Below are positions 55,693 through 64,000 of a stretch of 64,000 nt of DNA, in pieces. Each line of letters starts with the position of its first letter. Positions within the stretch are counted from its first letter, which is position 1. The position numbers were made by a program, and so were the translations under genes. This DNA is from Catenovulum sp. 2E275 (GTDB taxonomy: Bacteria; Pseudomonadota; Gammaproteobacteria; Enterobacterales; Alteromonadaceae), in assembly GCF_025515275.1 (NCBI RefSeq), contig NZ_JAOPFU010000005.1:62001-126000 (forward strand), written 5' to 3'. The notes below the pieces were generated by a model, which had not been told where the DNA came from, made no database searches, and saw only the letters and a program-made list of their open reading frames with translations.

Positions 55693-57801
55693 ATGAACCA
55701 TAAATTATCTTGTCTTACACTCGCTTTAATCTCAAGCTGCTCATTATTTTCAAACTCAGTTTTAGCGCAGCAAGCAACATCGTCAAATACTCAAGCCGAA
55801 ACCGAAGTTATCAAAGTAAAAGGTGACTTTAGAGAAAGCTCAATTCAGTCCAGCGCAATTGCCGTTAGTGTAATTGGTGCAGAAACCATTGAAAGAAACT
55901 CAGCTAATCATTTAGAAGCCATTTTATCTTCGGCAGCTAATTTAAATTACGCCGGCGGTACATCACGCGCCCGTTTTTTCCAAATTCGAGGGATTGGTGC
56001 ACAAAGCGAATATGACTCGCCAACCAATTACCCAGTTGGTTTGTATATTGACGGAGTGGATTATAGCGCTGTAGGCAGTGCAGCAACTTTATTTGATATT
56101 GAGCAAGTAGAAGTTTTTCGTGGTCCACAAAGCTCGCGTTTTGGCGCTAGCGCTTTAGCGGGTTTGATTTTTCTGCAAAGTGCTCAACCCACAGAGCAAG
56201 CATCCGGCCGAGTTAAATTAGGCGTTGGCAATTATGGCACTCAAGAGTTAGGCGTAGCTTATAGTGACGGATTAACCGATACCACCAGTTTCAGGGTATC
56301 TGCTCACCAATATTTAAGTGATGGTTTTATCGAAAATACTTATTTAGAGCGCGATGATACCAACAACAGAGACGAATTAACCTTACGTGGTAAGTTACGT
56401 TTTCAGCCGAATCAGGATGTACTTTGGGATTTTAATGCCACTCATATCAAAATTGATAATGGCTACGATGCGTTTAGTTTAGATAACACTCGCGAAACTT
56501 TATCGGATCAACCGGGTAAAGATAAACAAACCACAACTGGGTTAAGCAGCCAGTTAAAAATAAAACTGAATGAACAAGCGTCATTTGAATCGATTCAAAC
56601 TTTTGCCACTTCTGAAACTGATTATGGGTTTGATGAAGATTGGACTTATGTTGGGATTGCGCCGGGCTGGGAATATTCAACCACCGACAGAAATCAACAT
56701 GACAAAAAAAATTACAGTACAGAATTTAGGTTTTTATCTGAGCCTCAAGGCCGTATCTTTAACCAATCAACTGACTGGATTGTCGGCGTTTATTGGCAAA
56801 AAACACAAGATGAATATCAGCGCACCCACACAAATTCAGATTACAATTTAAGTTCTGATTTTGATAATAACAAACAGGCGATTTTTGCCCAGCTCGATAG
56901 CCAGTTAACTGAAAAGTTAAGTTTAACCACAGGGTTAAGATACGAGCACCATAAAATGGATTATCAAAACTCTAACGGAATCGATTTAAGCCCAAGTTAT
57001 AACTTATTTGGCGGTAAAATCAGCTTAAATTATCAAGTGTCTAATGACTTATTCTGGTATGGCTCAATCAATAAAGGGTATATGAATGGTGGCGTGAATT
57101 CTGACGGCACTTTGCCGGATGATGCCCGTCATTATGATCCTGAATATGTCTGGAATTATGAATCCGGCGTTAAATATCAAAATGCAGGTTTCACCGCTAA
57201 TTTAGCTGCGTTTTATATGCAGCGCAAAGATATTCAACTGAAAAAGGACTTTATTATTTATGCTCAAGATGGCCGTGTAGAGCAGTTTATTCCTTATATT
57301 CGTAACGCAACTGATGGTACCTCTCAGGGGATAGAGCTGGATTTAAGTTATCTAATCAGCTCATCCATTCAAACTTATGCCAGCTTGGGTTATTTAAAAG
57401 CTGAGTTTGATACTTATCAGGATGAATCCGGTAGTGAAACTTACCCCGCCCGAGAAGTCTCTCAATCACCTAGTTACACTTATAACTTAGGGTTTAATGT
57501 TAACCTGACTGATAACTTTTGGTGGAATATCGAAGCCGAAGGCAAAGATGAGTTTTATTTCTCTGACGATCATAACCTTAAATCAAAACGCTACAATTTA
57601 GTTAATACTAGCTTTAATTATCAACTGCATGACGTGTTAATTAAATTATGGGCGCGTAACTTATTTGATCAGGACCACTATATCCAAGGTTTTGATTTTG
57701 GCGAATATGGTAATGACCCGCGTAAAGAATATGCGCCAGAGCCTTATTTCCAATACGGCGCGCCTAAGCAGTTTGGGATCACCGCCGAATATCAATTTTA
57801 A
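55693..57801 (+). CDS. TonB-dependent outer-membrane receptor, probable thiamine transporter
   Basis: A 702-residue outer-membrane receptor. It has a signal peptide (ends SVLAQQ), a TonB-box-like EVIKVKG near residue 38, a plug domain (ETIERNSANHLEAILSSAANL, part; FRGPQSSRFGASALAGLIFL, part) and a 22-strand-type barrel with the C-terminal aromatic F (QFGITAEYQF). The TPP riboswitch in its leader and the following thiamine-binding, PnuT and kinase genes identify thiamine (or a precursor/phosphate) as the likely substrate. Energy would come from a TonB-ExbB-ExbD complex. Confidence 0.9.
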   Translation: MNHKLSCLTLALISSCSLFSNSVLAQQATSSNTQAETEVIKVKGDFRESSIQSSAIAVSVIGAETIERNSANHLEAILSSAANLNYAGGTSRARFFQIRGIGAQSEYDSPTNYPVGLYIDGVDYSAVGSAATLFDIEQVEVFRGPQSSRFGASALAGLIFLQSAQPTEQASGRVKLGVGNYGTQELGVAYSDGLTDTTSFRVSAHQYLSDGFIENTYLERDDTNNRDELTLRGKLRFQPNQDVLWDFNATHIKIDNGYDAFSLDNTRETLSDQPGKDKQTTTGLSSQLKIKLNEQASFESIQTFATSETDYGFDEDWTYVGIAPGWEYSTTDRNQHDKKNYSTEFRFLSEPQGRIFNQSTDWIVGVYWQKTQDEYQRTHTNSDYNLSSDFDNNKQAIFAQLDSQLTEKLSLTTGLRYEHHKMDYQNSNGIDLSPSYNLFGGKISLNYQVSNDLFWYGSINKGYMNGGVNSDGTLPDDARHYDPEYVWNYESGVKYQNAGFTANLAAFYMQRKDIQLKKDFIIYAQDGRVEQFIPYIRNATDGTSQGIELDLSYLISSSIQTYASLGYLKAEFDTYQDESGSETYPAREVSQSPSYTYNLGFNVNLTDNFWWNIEAEGKDEFYFSDDHNLKSKRYNLVNTSFNYQLHDVLIKLWARNLFDQDHYIQGFDFGEYGNDPRKEYAPEPYFQYGAPKQFGITAEYQF

Positions 57802-57876
57802 AAATAATATCTAGGCCGGATAATTTATCCGGCCTAGTCACTCAATTTTAACGCTACATTGAATTCAGGAAATATT

Positions 57877-58137
57877 ATGCAGTTATCTGTTGAAATCAGT
57901 TTATACCCGCTTCAGTTTGAAGATTTTGAAAGTGAAGTTTGGGAGTTTATTAAACGCATTCGCACCTACTCTGAGCTTCGTATTGTTACCAACGGCATGA
58001 GTAGCCAGATTTTTGGTGAATACGATGCTGTTATGGCTTGTTTAAATAAAGAGTTAAAAATCACTTTTGAGCGAACAGGCACACAAATATTTGTTTGTAA
58101 ATTTTTAGCCGGTGACAGGTCAAGTGTGAATGAATGA
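57877..58137 (+). CDS. YkoF/MTH1187-like thiamine-binding protein
   Basis: An 86-residue protein beginning MQLSVEISLYPLQFEDFESEVWEFIKRI (part). The beta-alpha-beta core, VEISLYPL strand and GMSSQIFGEYDAVMACL segment fit the YkoF/MTH1187 thiamine-binding fold (two ferredoxin-like repeats in YkoF, one here). The ATG at 57877 has AGGA upstream; an earlier TTG start adds six residues. It lies between the thiamine receptor and pnuT and overlaps pnuT by eight bases. No signal peptide, so it is cytoplasmic and may receive thiamine from the transporter. Function by fold and context. Confidence 0.85.
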   Translation: MQLSVEISLYPLQFEDFESEVWEFIKRIRTYSELRIVTNGMSSQIFGEYDAVMACLNKELKITFERTGTQIFVCKFLAGDRSSVNE

Positions 58138-58762
58138 TATTTTAGCCGAGCTTTCAGTTATCACAACATGGGAAGCCATCGCCCTTATTTTTAGTCTGGC
58201 GTATGTCATTTTTGCAGCTAAAGGTTTTATTTGGTGCTGGCCGGTTGCGTTTATTGCCAGTGCTATTTATTGCTCCATTTTTTACAGCGCGCACTTGTTA
58301 ATGGACAGCCTGCTGCAAGTATATTACATGGCAATGGCAATTTATGGCTGGTTTAGCTGGAAGCTTAGCTGGAATAAAAAAGATCAGCATGTTAACTACA
58401 CAAGCTGGCCACTTAATCATCACTTAATCACCATTTTAATTTTTACGCTGCTCAGCCTTGGTTTAGGGTACTTTATGGAAAACTATACCAATGCCGATTT
58501 TGCGATGTTAGATACGTTCACCACTGTATTTAGCATTTATGCCACCTATTTATTGGCAGAGCGTGTTGTGCAAAGCTGGTTATATTGGGTTGTGATAGAT
58601 GCGACCTCGATTTATATTTATCTCAACAAGTCTTTGTTTGTCACTGCATTTTTATTTGTTTGTTATACTGTTTTGGCTATTTGGGCTTATTATCAGTGGC
58701 GCAAACATTATTACACAGAGCAAAGTAAAACGGATACTGAGCTATTGTTAGAAAGCGAGTAA
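58130..58762 (+). CDS. pnuT: PnuC-family vitamin transporter, probable thiamine transporter PnuT
   Basis: A 210-residue inner-membrane protein with about seven helices. The PnuC-family pattern is visible: FIWCWPVAFIASAIYCSIFY, the ligand-region MDSLLQVYYMAMAIYGWFSW, and a second half with TTVFSIYATYLLAERVVQSW and VIDATSIYIYLNKSLF (each a part). PnuC carries nicotinamide riboside, RibM/PnuX riboflavin and PnuT thiamine. The TPP riboswitch and neighbours make thiamine the likely substrate. Transport is by facilitated diffusion, with uptake trapped by the kinase encoded next. It overlaps the preceding gene by eight bases. Confidence 0.9.
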   Translation: MNDILAELSVITTWEAIALIFSLAYVIFAAKGFIWCWPVAFIASAIYCSIFYSAHLLMDSLLQVYYMAMAIYGWFSWKLSWNKKDQHVNYTSWPLNHHLITILIFTLLSLGLGYFMENYTNADFAMLDTFTTVFSIYATYLLAERVVQSWLYWVVIDATSIYIYLNKSLFVTAFLFVCYTVLAIWAYYQWRKHYYTEQSKTDTELLLESE

Positions 58763-58770
58763 ATCCGCCA

Positions 58771-59583
58771 GTGCATCCATATTTTAATCAGCAGGAATTA
58801 GACTGGCTCAAAGCCCAGTTGGGGGACTTATTATCTGTCTCCCCCATTTTAAACAGCCATACTAATCAATGTTTTGAAGTGCGTTTTATTCCACAACCAG
58901 CACTTGCCCACAAACAGCCAAATACCGTTTTGGTTAAAAAGTTAAATACTAAAATACTATCGCCACAAAGCATACTCAATGAGCGTGCTGCCCGCCGCTG
59001 GGTGCAGCAATATAAAAGCCATTTAACCCCAACTACACTGGCGGAAAATGAGCAATTAGGTTTAATTGTAGATAGCTTTATCGAGCAAATACCACAACAT
59101 AATAAAGCCCAACAAATTAATCAGTTAGCGAAACTTATGTTTGCGCTGCATCAACTGCCAAAACCAGAAACACCCGCAATCCTTAAACAACAAATTTATA
59201 CTGATATTAAAAACTTACTAATTGAGCTTAATTTAAACCCCGATAAATATGGCGACTTACTCCAAGCCGCCTACAAGTTGGATCAACAAAATCGCCAACT
59301 TTGTTTATGCCACGGTGATTTATCGTTTGAGAATATTTTATTTGCAGAACAACATTATTTAATTGACTGGGAGTATGCTCGCCTTGGTGAACCTGAGTAT
59401 GATCTAGCTGCCAGTATTTTAATTAATCAATTCAGTGAAACCGAACAGCAAAGCCTGTTAAATTGTTATGCCAAACTCGCTCATCAGGATTTAACTGAGC
59501 TGTCGCAACATACCCAAAATTATTTAATGGTTTTAAAACCATTAAACCAACTTTGGTTTAACCATAAACATCAGTTACAATAA
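58771..59583 (+). CDS. Phosphotransferase, probable thiamine kinase
   Basis: A 270-residue aminoglycoside-phosphotransferase/choline-kinase-fold protein. The catalytic loop is LCHGDLSFENILF (His-Gly-Asp near residue 190) and the metal-binding motif IDWEYARLGEPEYDLA. It starts at GTG 58771, eight bases after the pnuT stop. The E. coli salvage enzyme ThiK belongs to the same fold, so in this TPP-controlled operon a thiamine-to-TMP kinase that traps imported thiamine is the natural role. Phosphorylation of another alcohol substrate cannot be excluded. Confidence 0.85.
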   Translation: MHPYFNQQELDWLKAQLGDLLSVSPILNSHTNQCFEVRFIPQPALAHKQPNTVLVKKLNTKILSPQSILNERAARRWVQQYKSHLTPTTLAENEQLGLIVDSFIEQIPQHNKAQQINQLAKLMFALHQLPKPETPAILKQQIYTDIKNLLIELNLNPDKYGDLLQAAYKLDQQNRQLCLCHGDLSFENILFAEQHYLIDWEYARLGEPEYDLAASILINQFSETEQQSLLNCYAKLAHQDLTELSQHTQNYLMVLKPLNQLWFNHKHQLQ

Positions 59584-59615
59584 CCACCAAATTTATATTA
59601 ACCGGATATTTATAA

Positions 59616-60086
59616 ATGAAAGCTTGTGGTGTTGAATTAAAAGGCAGCGAAGCCATTATTTGTTTATTGTCATTAGATTCAGGCTTATTTGGTGTGCCTG
59701 ATTGCAGAGCACAAAAGTTTGTTTTAAAAGGCAATTCACAACAAGATATAAAAGACTTTCAATTTGCATTTCAAAAACTAATGCAAGACTACAAAATTGA
59801 GCATGTGGTGATTAAAGAGCGCCCTACCCGTGGTAAATTTTCAGGTAGCGCAGCGGGCTTTAAAATGGAAGCCGCAATTCAGTTAATAGATACGCTGGAA
59901 GTTAGCTTACAGCTTGGTACAGCAGAAAAAGCTTGTATAAAACGTAACCCGATTCCGGTTGAGTTTAAAGATACTGGCCTAAAAATGTTCCAGCAAAGCG
60001 CTTTTGAAACTGCGTATGCATATTTAACCAATATGCATTTTGGTGTTGAAGACGAAGAAGAAATTAACCCAATTTATAAAGACTAA
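59616..60086 (+). CDS. DUF3010 protein
   Basis: A 156-residue cytoplasmic protein starting MKACGVELKGSEAIICLLSL and containing HVVIKERPTRGKFSGSAAGFKMEA (part), typical of DUF3010, a small Alteromonadales/Vibrio family with a predicted RNase-H/RuvC-like fold. Asp residues in LLSLDSGLFGVPDC could be part of an active site, but activity is unproven. It lies 32 bases after the thiamine-kinase-like gene on the same strand and may be read through from the riboswitch operon, without evident functional connection. Confidence 0.8.
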   Translation: MKACGVELKGSEAIICLLSLDSGLFGVPDCRAQKFVLKGNSQQDIKDFQFAFQKLMQDYKIEHVVIKERPTRGKFSGSAAGFKMEAAIQLIDTLEVSLQLGTAEKACIKRNPIPVEFKDTGLKMFQQSAFETAYAYLTNMHFGVEDEEEINPIYKD

Positions 60087-60123
60087 CTCTATCGATAACT
60101 GCTTTCTGCGTTATCCTATCTTC

Positions 60124-60210
60124 TGAATTATTCAGTTGTTCGCGGAATGGCGAATAAAAACTCGTCATTCCGTACAGTGAGTAACAAACGTATAGCAAAA
60201 TCTAGCGCCT
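60124..60210. repeat. Dispersed palindromic repeat, copy A
   Basis: The 140-base gap between the DUF3010 and motY genes contains GAATTATTCAGTTGTTCG, GGAATGGCGAATAAAAAC, TCGTCATTCCGTACAGTG and GCAAAATCTAGCGCC. The same blocks in the same order occur in the motY-rnt gap (61400-61530). This indicates two degenerate copies of one intergenic repeat family. Confidence 0.65.
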
Positions 60211-60227
60211 AAACAAATTAACCTAAG

Positions 60228-61097
60228 CTATGGTTTTTCCATTCTAATGACAACACGGCGGTTTTTACTACGTTCGATCACATTTTGGTTAGAAGCGATA
60301 TGACGTTTTTCCCCATAACCTTCAATCTCAATTCTGTCTTTATCTACCCCGTTATCGACAAAAAATTGCTGAATCGCACCCGCTCTTTTTTCAGATAATT
60401 GTTGGTTCGGCCAGCGTCCACCATAACTATCGGTGTAAGCATCCACTAAAACTAAGTCTAAATCAGCATCCTGTTTTAAATACTCAGCAATCATAGCCAA
60501 ACGTTTTTTTGAGGCTTTACTTAATTCAGATGAATTTTTTTGATAAGTTAAAACGGTTAATGAAATATCCTCAAACGCATACGGTAATAAATTATCTATG
60601 CATTGCAAAAATTGATCATACGCATGATGAAAATTAGCCGCACTTAACCCCACTAAAATACTGTCAAAATCACTATACCAATCCTGATAATAAAAAGTCG
60701 GTGTCATTCCTTTTTCTAATTCTGTTAATAAGGTCCAGGCGGGCTTTTGAGTGAGTTCACCATCAAATTGTTTTAATAATTTCATTTCACTTACCGATTT
60801 ACTGGGTATACCCGGTTTATAACTCGGCGGTACCGAACTAACTTTAGCAAAACTATAATTGTCTGGCAGCCTGAGCATATCTAAAGTGAAATTTAAATTA
60901 AGAGAACGACTCGCCTGACTCGAAAAAACAGCTTTTCCATACCTTGGAATTTGGTGCACCAACTGACACTCTAATCTATTTTGATTAGACGCCTGCCAGT
61001 TTGAGTCATCTAAACTCGCCTGATATTGCCGCACATCGGCAAAAGTTTGACTCGATAATAAATAAACACCACCCAATAAACAGGATAACTTTTTCAT
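60228..61097 (-). CDS. motY: Sodium-type flagellar protein MotY
   Basis: MotY is a T-ring component of polar, sodium-driven flagella, located in the periplasm. The 289-residue protein has a signal peptide (MKKLSCLLGGVYLLSSQTFA), an N-terminal MotY domain (RLECQLVHQIPRYGKAVF, LVGLSAANFHHAYDQFLQCI part) with paired Cys, and a C-terminal OmpA-like peptidoglycan-binding domain (DAYTDSYGGRWPNQQLSEKRA part; SKNRRVVIRM). ATG 61097 gives the signal peptide; a GTG five codons upstream was rejected. It is a lone gene, as motY usually is in Vibrio and Alteromonadales. Confidence 0.9.
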   Translation of the reverse strand: MKKLSCLLGGVYLLSSQTFADVRQYQASLDDSNWQASNQNRLECQLVHQIPRYGKAVFSSQASRSLNLNFTLDMLRLPDNYSFAKVSSVPPSYKPGIPSKSVSEMKLLKQFDGELTQKPAWTLLTELEKGMTPTFYYQDWYSDFDSILVGLSAANFHHAYDQFLQCIDNLLPYAFEDISLTVLTYQKNSSELSKASKKRLAMIAEYLKQDADLDLVLVDAYTDSYGGRWPNQQLSEKRAGAIQQFFVDNGVDKDRIEIEGYGEKRHIASNQNVIERSKNRRVVIRMEKP

Positions 61098-61613
61098 GCG
61101 TGTACGCCTCACGACAAAGAATTGACACTAATCACGTGAATTCCGGTTTAATTCTTAAATCTTTAACTTGATTAATTTATTTATCTGATAAAGCAAATTT
61201 TAGACCAGAGTTACTGAAAGAAATATTAGGTTAAATAACAAATTTATACAGCAATAGAAAATTAATACAAATATCACCGCCATTTCGTTCCATGAGAAAT
61301 GAGCGTATTGCGGAATACCTTGCCAACTATATATCACTAACATCAAAACCTAAATATCGAAGTTACTTGCCAAAGATTCCCGCCTCCGCGGGAATGACGA
61401 TTTAATCCTGAATCCATTCAGTCGTTCGTGGAAATGACGGTTAGATTGAACTGTCGCCATATCTCAGAAATGACGAATAAAAACTTGTCATTCCGTAAAG
61501 CGGGAACGTGCGTGTTGCAAAATCTCCACCCAACAACTCAGAACCAGTATAAAAACTGATTTTACTCTGACTTTCTGGCATAATAACCAACAAATAAATT
61601 AATCCCATTTTGC
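61098..61613. other. Intergenic region between motY and rnt with dispersed repeats
   Basis: This divergent 516-base gap contains no plausible gene. The left part (61098-61260) is A+T-rich and should contain the motY promoter. From about 61270 there are repeats: CATTTCGTTCCATGAGAAATGAGCG near 61281 (part of the family, degenerate), the perfect stem at 61377-61394 and copy B of the dispersed repeat. The rnt promoter was not recognised. Confidence 0.6.
61377..61530. repeat. Dispersed palindromic repeat, copy B with GATTCCCGC core
   Basis: TTCCCGC (61377-61383) and GCGGGAA (61388-61394) form a stem with a CTCC loop within AGATTCCCGCCTCCGCGGGA, a core widely dispersed in proteobacterial intergenic DNA. 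It is followed by GAATCCATTCAGTCGTTCG, ATGACGAATAAAAACTTG, TCATTCCGTAAAGCGGGAA and GCAAAATCTCC, which parallel copy A before motY. It may be a REP/MITE-like element. Confidence 0.7.
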
Positions 61614-62255
61614 ATGTCTCAACATAACTTAAAACAAAGATTCCGTGGTTATTACCCAGTTGTTATTGATGTCGAAACCGCAGGTTTTGATCCTAACCAA
61701 AATGCGTTATTAGAAATAGCAGCAACAGTTACTGAGATGGATGAAGACGGTTTTTTACACCCTGGTGAAACCATTCAGTTTAATATAGAACCATTTGAAG
61801 GCTCCACTTTAGAACCTGCGGCACTTGAGTTTAATGGCATAGATCCAACCAATCCACTACGTGGTGCAGTGAGCGAGAAAGAAGCGTTAACCGAAATATT
61901 TAAACTGGTGCGCAAACGCCAAAAACATTACGACTGCCAGCGAGCCGTAATGGTCGCGCATAATTCTGCATTTGATATGTCTTTTGTTAATGCGGCAATT
62001 AAACGGGCAAATATTAAACGTGTGCCTTTTCATCCGTTTGTTTCTTTTGATACCACCAGCCTTGCAGGGTTAACACTAGGGCAAACAGTTTTAGTAAAAG
62101 CGTGTCAGGCTGCGGGAATAGAATTTGATAACAAACAAGCCCATAGCGCGTTATACGATACAGAAAAAACAGCTGAGCTATTTTGTTATATGGTAAACCA
62201 ATGGAAACAACTTGGTGGCTGGCCGTTAAACAATACGGACTCTGAAACAGAATAA
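61614..62255 (+). CDS. rnt: Ribonuclease T
   Basis: RNase T trims tRNA and other RNA 3' ends. The 213-residue DEDDh exonuclease has [11 protein letters not shown] (Asp, Glu near 18-20), the middle [13 protein letters not shown] and the C-terminal [14 protein letters not shown] motifs, all catalytic residues included. The N-terminal [14 protein letters not shown] matches the family. It is convergent with asnB, sharing a terminator. Confidence 0.96.
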   Translation: MSQHNLKQRFRGYYPVVIDVETAGFDPNQNALLEIAATVTEMDEDGFLHPGETIQFNIEPFEGSTLEPAALEFNGIDPTNPLRGAVSEKEALTEIFKLVRKRQKHYDCQRAVMVAHNSAFDMSFVNAAIKRANIKRVPFHPFVSFDTTSLAGLTLGQTVLVKACQAAGIEFDNKQAHSALYDTEKTAELFCYMVNQWKQLGGWPLNNTDSETE

Positions 62256-62306
62256 TAACGCCTTGTCTATTCTGCTTTAAACTCAAATCTTTGATAAAAA
62301 TGCATA

Positions 62307-62341
62307 AAAAAAGCAGTGTTTTTTCAAACACTGCTTTTTTA
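62307..62341. terminator. Bidirectional terminator between rnt and asnB
   Basis: AAAGCAGTGTTT (62310-62321) and AAACACTGCTTT (62326-62337) form a 12-bp stem with loop TTTC, flanked by T-runs on the plus strand and A-runs (T on minus) on the left. It serves both convergent genes. Confidence 0.88.
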
Positions 62342-62363
62342 TTGTTAACTTTTTAAAAGAATC

Positions 62364-64000
62364 TTAGTTCGATTTGTAAGCGTCGTTATGAACAGACGAT
62401 ACCGCACGACCAGATGGGTCAGCCATTTTAGAGAAGCTTTCATCCCAAGCTAATGCTTCTGGTGTACTACAAGCAACTGATTTACCGCCCGGTACACATT
62501 CAGCACATGAAGGATGTGGGAAGTGTTCTTCAAAAATGCTTCTGTAATAATAAGCTTCTTTAGTATCCGGCGTATTATGCGGGAATCTGTGTTCAGCATT
62601 TGCTAGCTGATCATCAGAAACATTCGCTGCACAGTGCTCTTTTAAGCTATCAATCCAGCTATAACCTACACCATCACTAAATTGCTCTTTTTGACGCCAT
62701 AAAACTTCATCCGGCAAATAACCTTCTTTAAAAGCTTCACGTAAAATGCTTTTCTCTGGCTTACCGTTTTTACACATTTTAGCTTCTGGGTTAATACGCA
62801 TTGCCACATCCATGAATTCTTTATCAAGGAAAGGTACACGTGATTCAACACCCCAAGCAGACATTGCTTTGTTTGCACGTAAACAGTCAAACATGTGTAG
62901 TTTGTTTAATTTACGGTTAAGCTCTTCATGAAACTCTTTTGCATTTGGCGCTTTATGGAAATATAAATAACCACCAAAAATTTCATCCGCACCTTCACCA
63001 GAAAGTACCATTTTGATGCCCATCGCTTTAATTTTACGAGCCATTAAATACATTGGCGTTGATGCACGAATTGTTGTTACATCATACGTTTCAAGGTGAT
63101 AGATAACATCTTTAACTGCATCAATACCATCTTGAATGGTATAAGTCATTTCGTGGTGAACAGTACCAATTGCATCAGCTACTTTTTTAGCCGCTTTTAA
63201 ATCTGGTGCACCTTCTAAACCAACTGCAAATGAATGAAGTTTTGGCCACCAAGCATCGTTTTGGTCGTCTTCTTCAATCCGTTTTGCGGCAAATTTTTGA
63301 GTGATAGAAGAAATAACAGACGAATCTAAACCACCAGATAATAATACACCGTAAGGTACATCTGACATTAAATGTGATTTAACTGCTTTTTCTAATGCTT
63401 TGTTAATGTCTTCAGGGTTAGCTGAATTATCTTTAACTGCATCGTATTCCATCCAGTCACGCTTATAATATTTGCGTAACTCACCATCTGCGCTATGTAA
63501 ATAGTGTCCCGGAGGGAACTCTTTAATAGATTTACAAACAGGTACAAGTGACTTCATTTCAGAAGCTACATAGAAGTTACCGTGCTCATCCCAACCCATA
63601 TAGAGTGGGATAATACCAATATGGTCACGCGCAACTAAATATTCATTTTTAGTTTCATCATAAAGAATAAAAGCAAACATACCTTTAAGTTCATCAATAA
63701 ACTCAATGCCTTTTTCTTTATATTTAGCCAAAATAATTTCGCAGTCTGATTTAGTTTGGAACTGAAAATCAACTGTTAAATTTTTCTCTAGCTCTTTGTG
63801 ATTATAAATTTCGCCGTTAACCGCTAAAACATGATTTCGATTTGGATTGAAGAGAGGTTGGTCGCCTGAATTTACATCAACAATAGCTAAGCGCTCATGC
63901 GCTAAGATTGCATTATCACTAGAATAGATACCTGACCAGTCAGGGCCACGATGGCGCATTAATTTAGACAGCTCTTTAGCTGTTTCTCTCAATTCAGCTC
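62364..64000 (-). CDS. asnB: Asparagine synthetase B (glutamine-hydrolysing), 5' end outside the window
   Basis: AsnB makes asparagine from aspartate, glutamine and ATP. The visible 543 or so residues contain most of the glutaminase domain (LMRHRGPDWSGIY, SDNAILAHERLAIVD, LAVNGEIYNH) and the synthetase domain with the pyrophosphate loop LLSGGLDSSV and the SGEGADEIFGGY motif. The frame stays open to the right edge; the first dozen or so codons, including the start and the nucleophilic Cys, are missing. The size corresponds to E. coli AsnB. Confidence 0.95.
   Translation of the reverse strand, partial: AELRETAKELSKLMRHRGPDWSGIYSSDNAILAHERLAIVDVNSGDQPLFNPNRNHVLAVNGEIYNHKELEKNLTVDFQFQTKSDCEIILAKYKEKGIEFIDELKGMFAFILYDETKNEYLVARDHIGIIPLYMGWDEHGNFYVASEMKSLVPVCKSIKEFPPGHYLHSADGELRKYYKRDWMEYDAVKDNSANPEDINKALEKAVKSHLMSDVPYGVLLSGGLDSSVISSITQKFAAKRIEEDDQNDAWWPKLHSFAVGLEGAPDLKAAKKVADAIGTVHHEMTYTIQDGIDAVKDVIYHLETYDVTTIRASTPMYLMARKIKAMGIKMVLSGEGADEIFGGYLYFHKAPNAKEFHEELNRKLNKLHMFDCLRANKAMSAWGVESRVPFLDKEFMDVAMRINPEAKMCKNGKPEKSILREAFKEGYLPDEVLWRQKEQFSDGVGYSWIDSLKEHCAANVSDDQLANAEHRFPHNTPDTKEAYYYRSIFEEHFPHPSCAECVPGGKSVACSTPEALAWDESFSKMADPSGRAVSSVHNDAYKSN

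Overview
The window looks like a chromosomal core segment of a low-G+C marine gammaproteobacterium of the Alteromonadales (Alteromonadaceae/Colwelliaceae-like, possibly near Catenovulum). This is inferred from the apt-dnaX-ybaB-recR-htpG-adk gene order, small proteins that look like Alteromonadales families (DUF3545, DUF3019, DUF3010), a MotY protein of the sodium-driven flagellar motor, a TtpC-type TonB system and an abundance of TonB and two-component genes. No prophage, insertion sequence, integron, CRISPR array or rRNA operon was seen. Most genes lie on the minus strand.

Layout. 1-3143: an ABC-2 exporter (yadH end, yadG), ubiX and mpl. 3373-4253: a DUF3545 protein and ung. 4336-9195: thrABC with a threonine/isoleucine leader peptide and attenuator. 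9315-11244: a receiver-CheC-diguanylate cyclase operon. 11424-16248: pdxH, a small membrane protein, a MipA-DUF3019-RstA-RstB envelope-sensing operon and a DUF1904 protein. 16398-23690: adk, htpG (heat-shock promoter), recR, ybaB, dnaX (programmed frameshift signal) and apt. 23784-26501: a receiver protein and a copper-type RiPP cluster (cysteine-repeat precursor, DUF692 oxidase, DUF2063 partner) with an unlisted 43-residue membrane protein behind it. 26647-31693: a complete TonB energising operon (DUF3450, TtpC, ExbB, ExbD, TonB, TPR). 32179-39186: argS, prfC, a CASTOR/POLLUX-like channel protein, rimI, a holD-like gene and tRNA-Trp. 39307-46289: the thiamine biosynthesis operon thiC-thiO-thiS-thiG-thiDE-thiF behind a TPP riboswitch. 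46548-51265: a receiver-TPR protein with an altered phosphorylation site, an orphan protein, a lysozyme-like lipoprotein and gshA. 51516-55493: a large hybrid histidine kinase. 55537-59583: a second TPP riboswitch controlling a thiamine uptake set (TonB-dependent receptor, YkoF-like protein, PnuT, thiamine-kinase-like protein). 59616-64000: a DUF3010 protein, motY, dispersed palindromic repeats, rnt and the 3' part of asnB.

How it fits together. Thiamine is the main theme: one riboswitch-controlled operon makes the vitamin and another imports and phosphorylates it. The outer-membrane receptor there needs TonB energy, which the 26.6-31.7 kb operon could supply. The most unusual locus is the HvfABC/bufferin-like cluster at 24.3-26.5 kb. 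Its secreted precursor carries eight ExKCG motifs in four 45-bp tandem repeats, suggesting up to eight modified cysteines for copper binding. Regulatory elements beyond the coding genes include a thr attenuator with an explicit antiterminator pairing, a near-perfect sigma-32 promoter for htpG, a dnaX -1 slippery site with an upstream Shine-Dalgarno-like element, and several long perfect inverted repeats.
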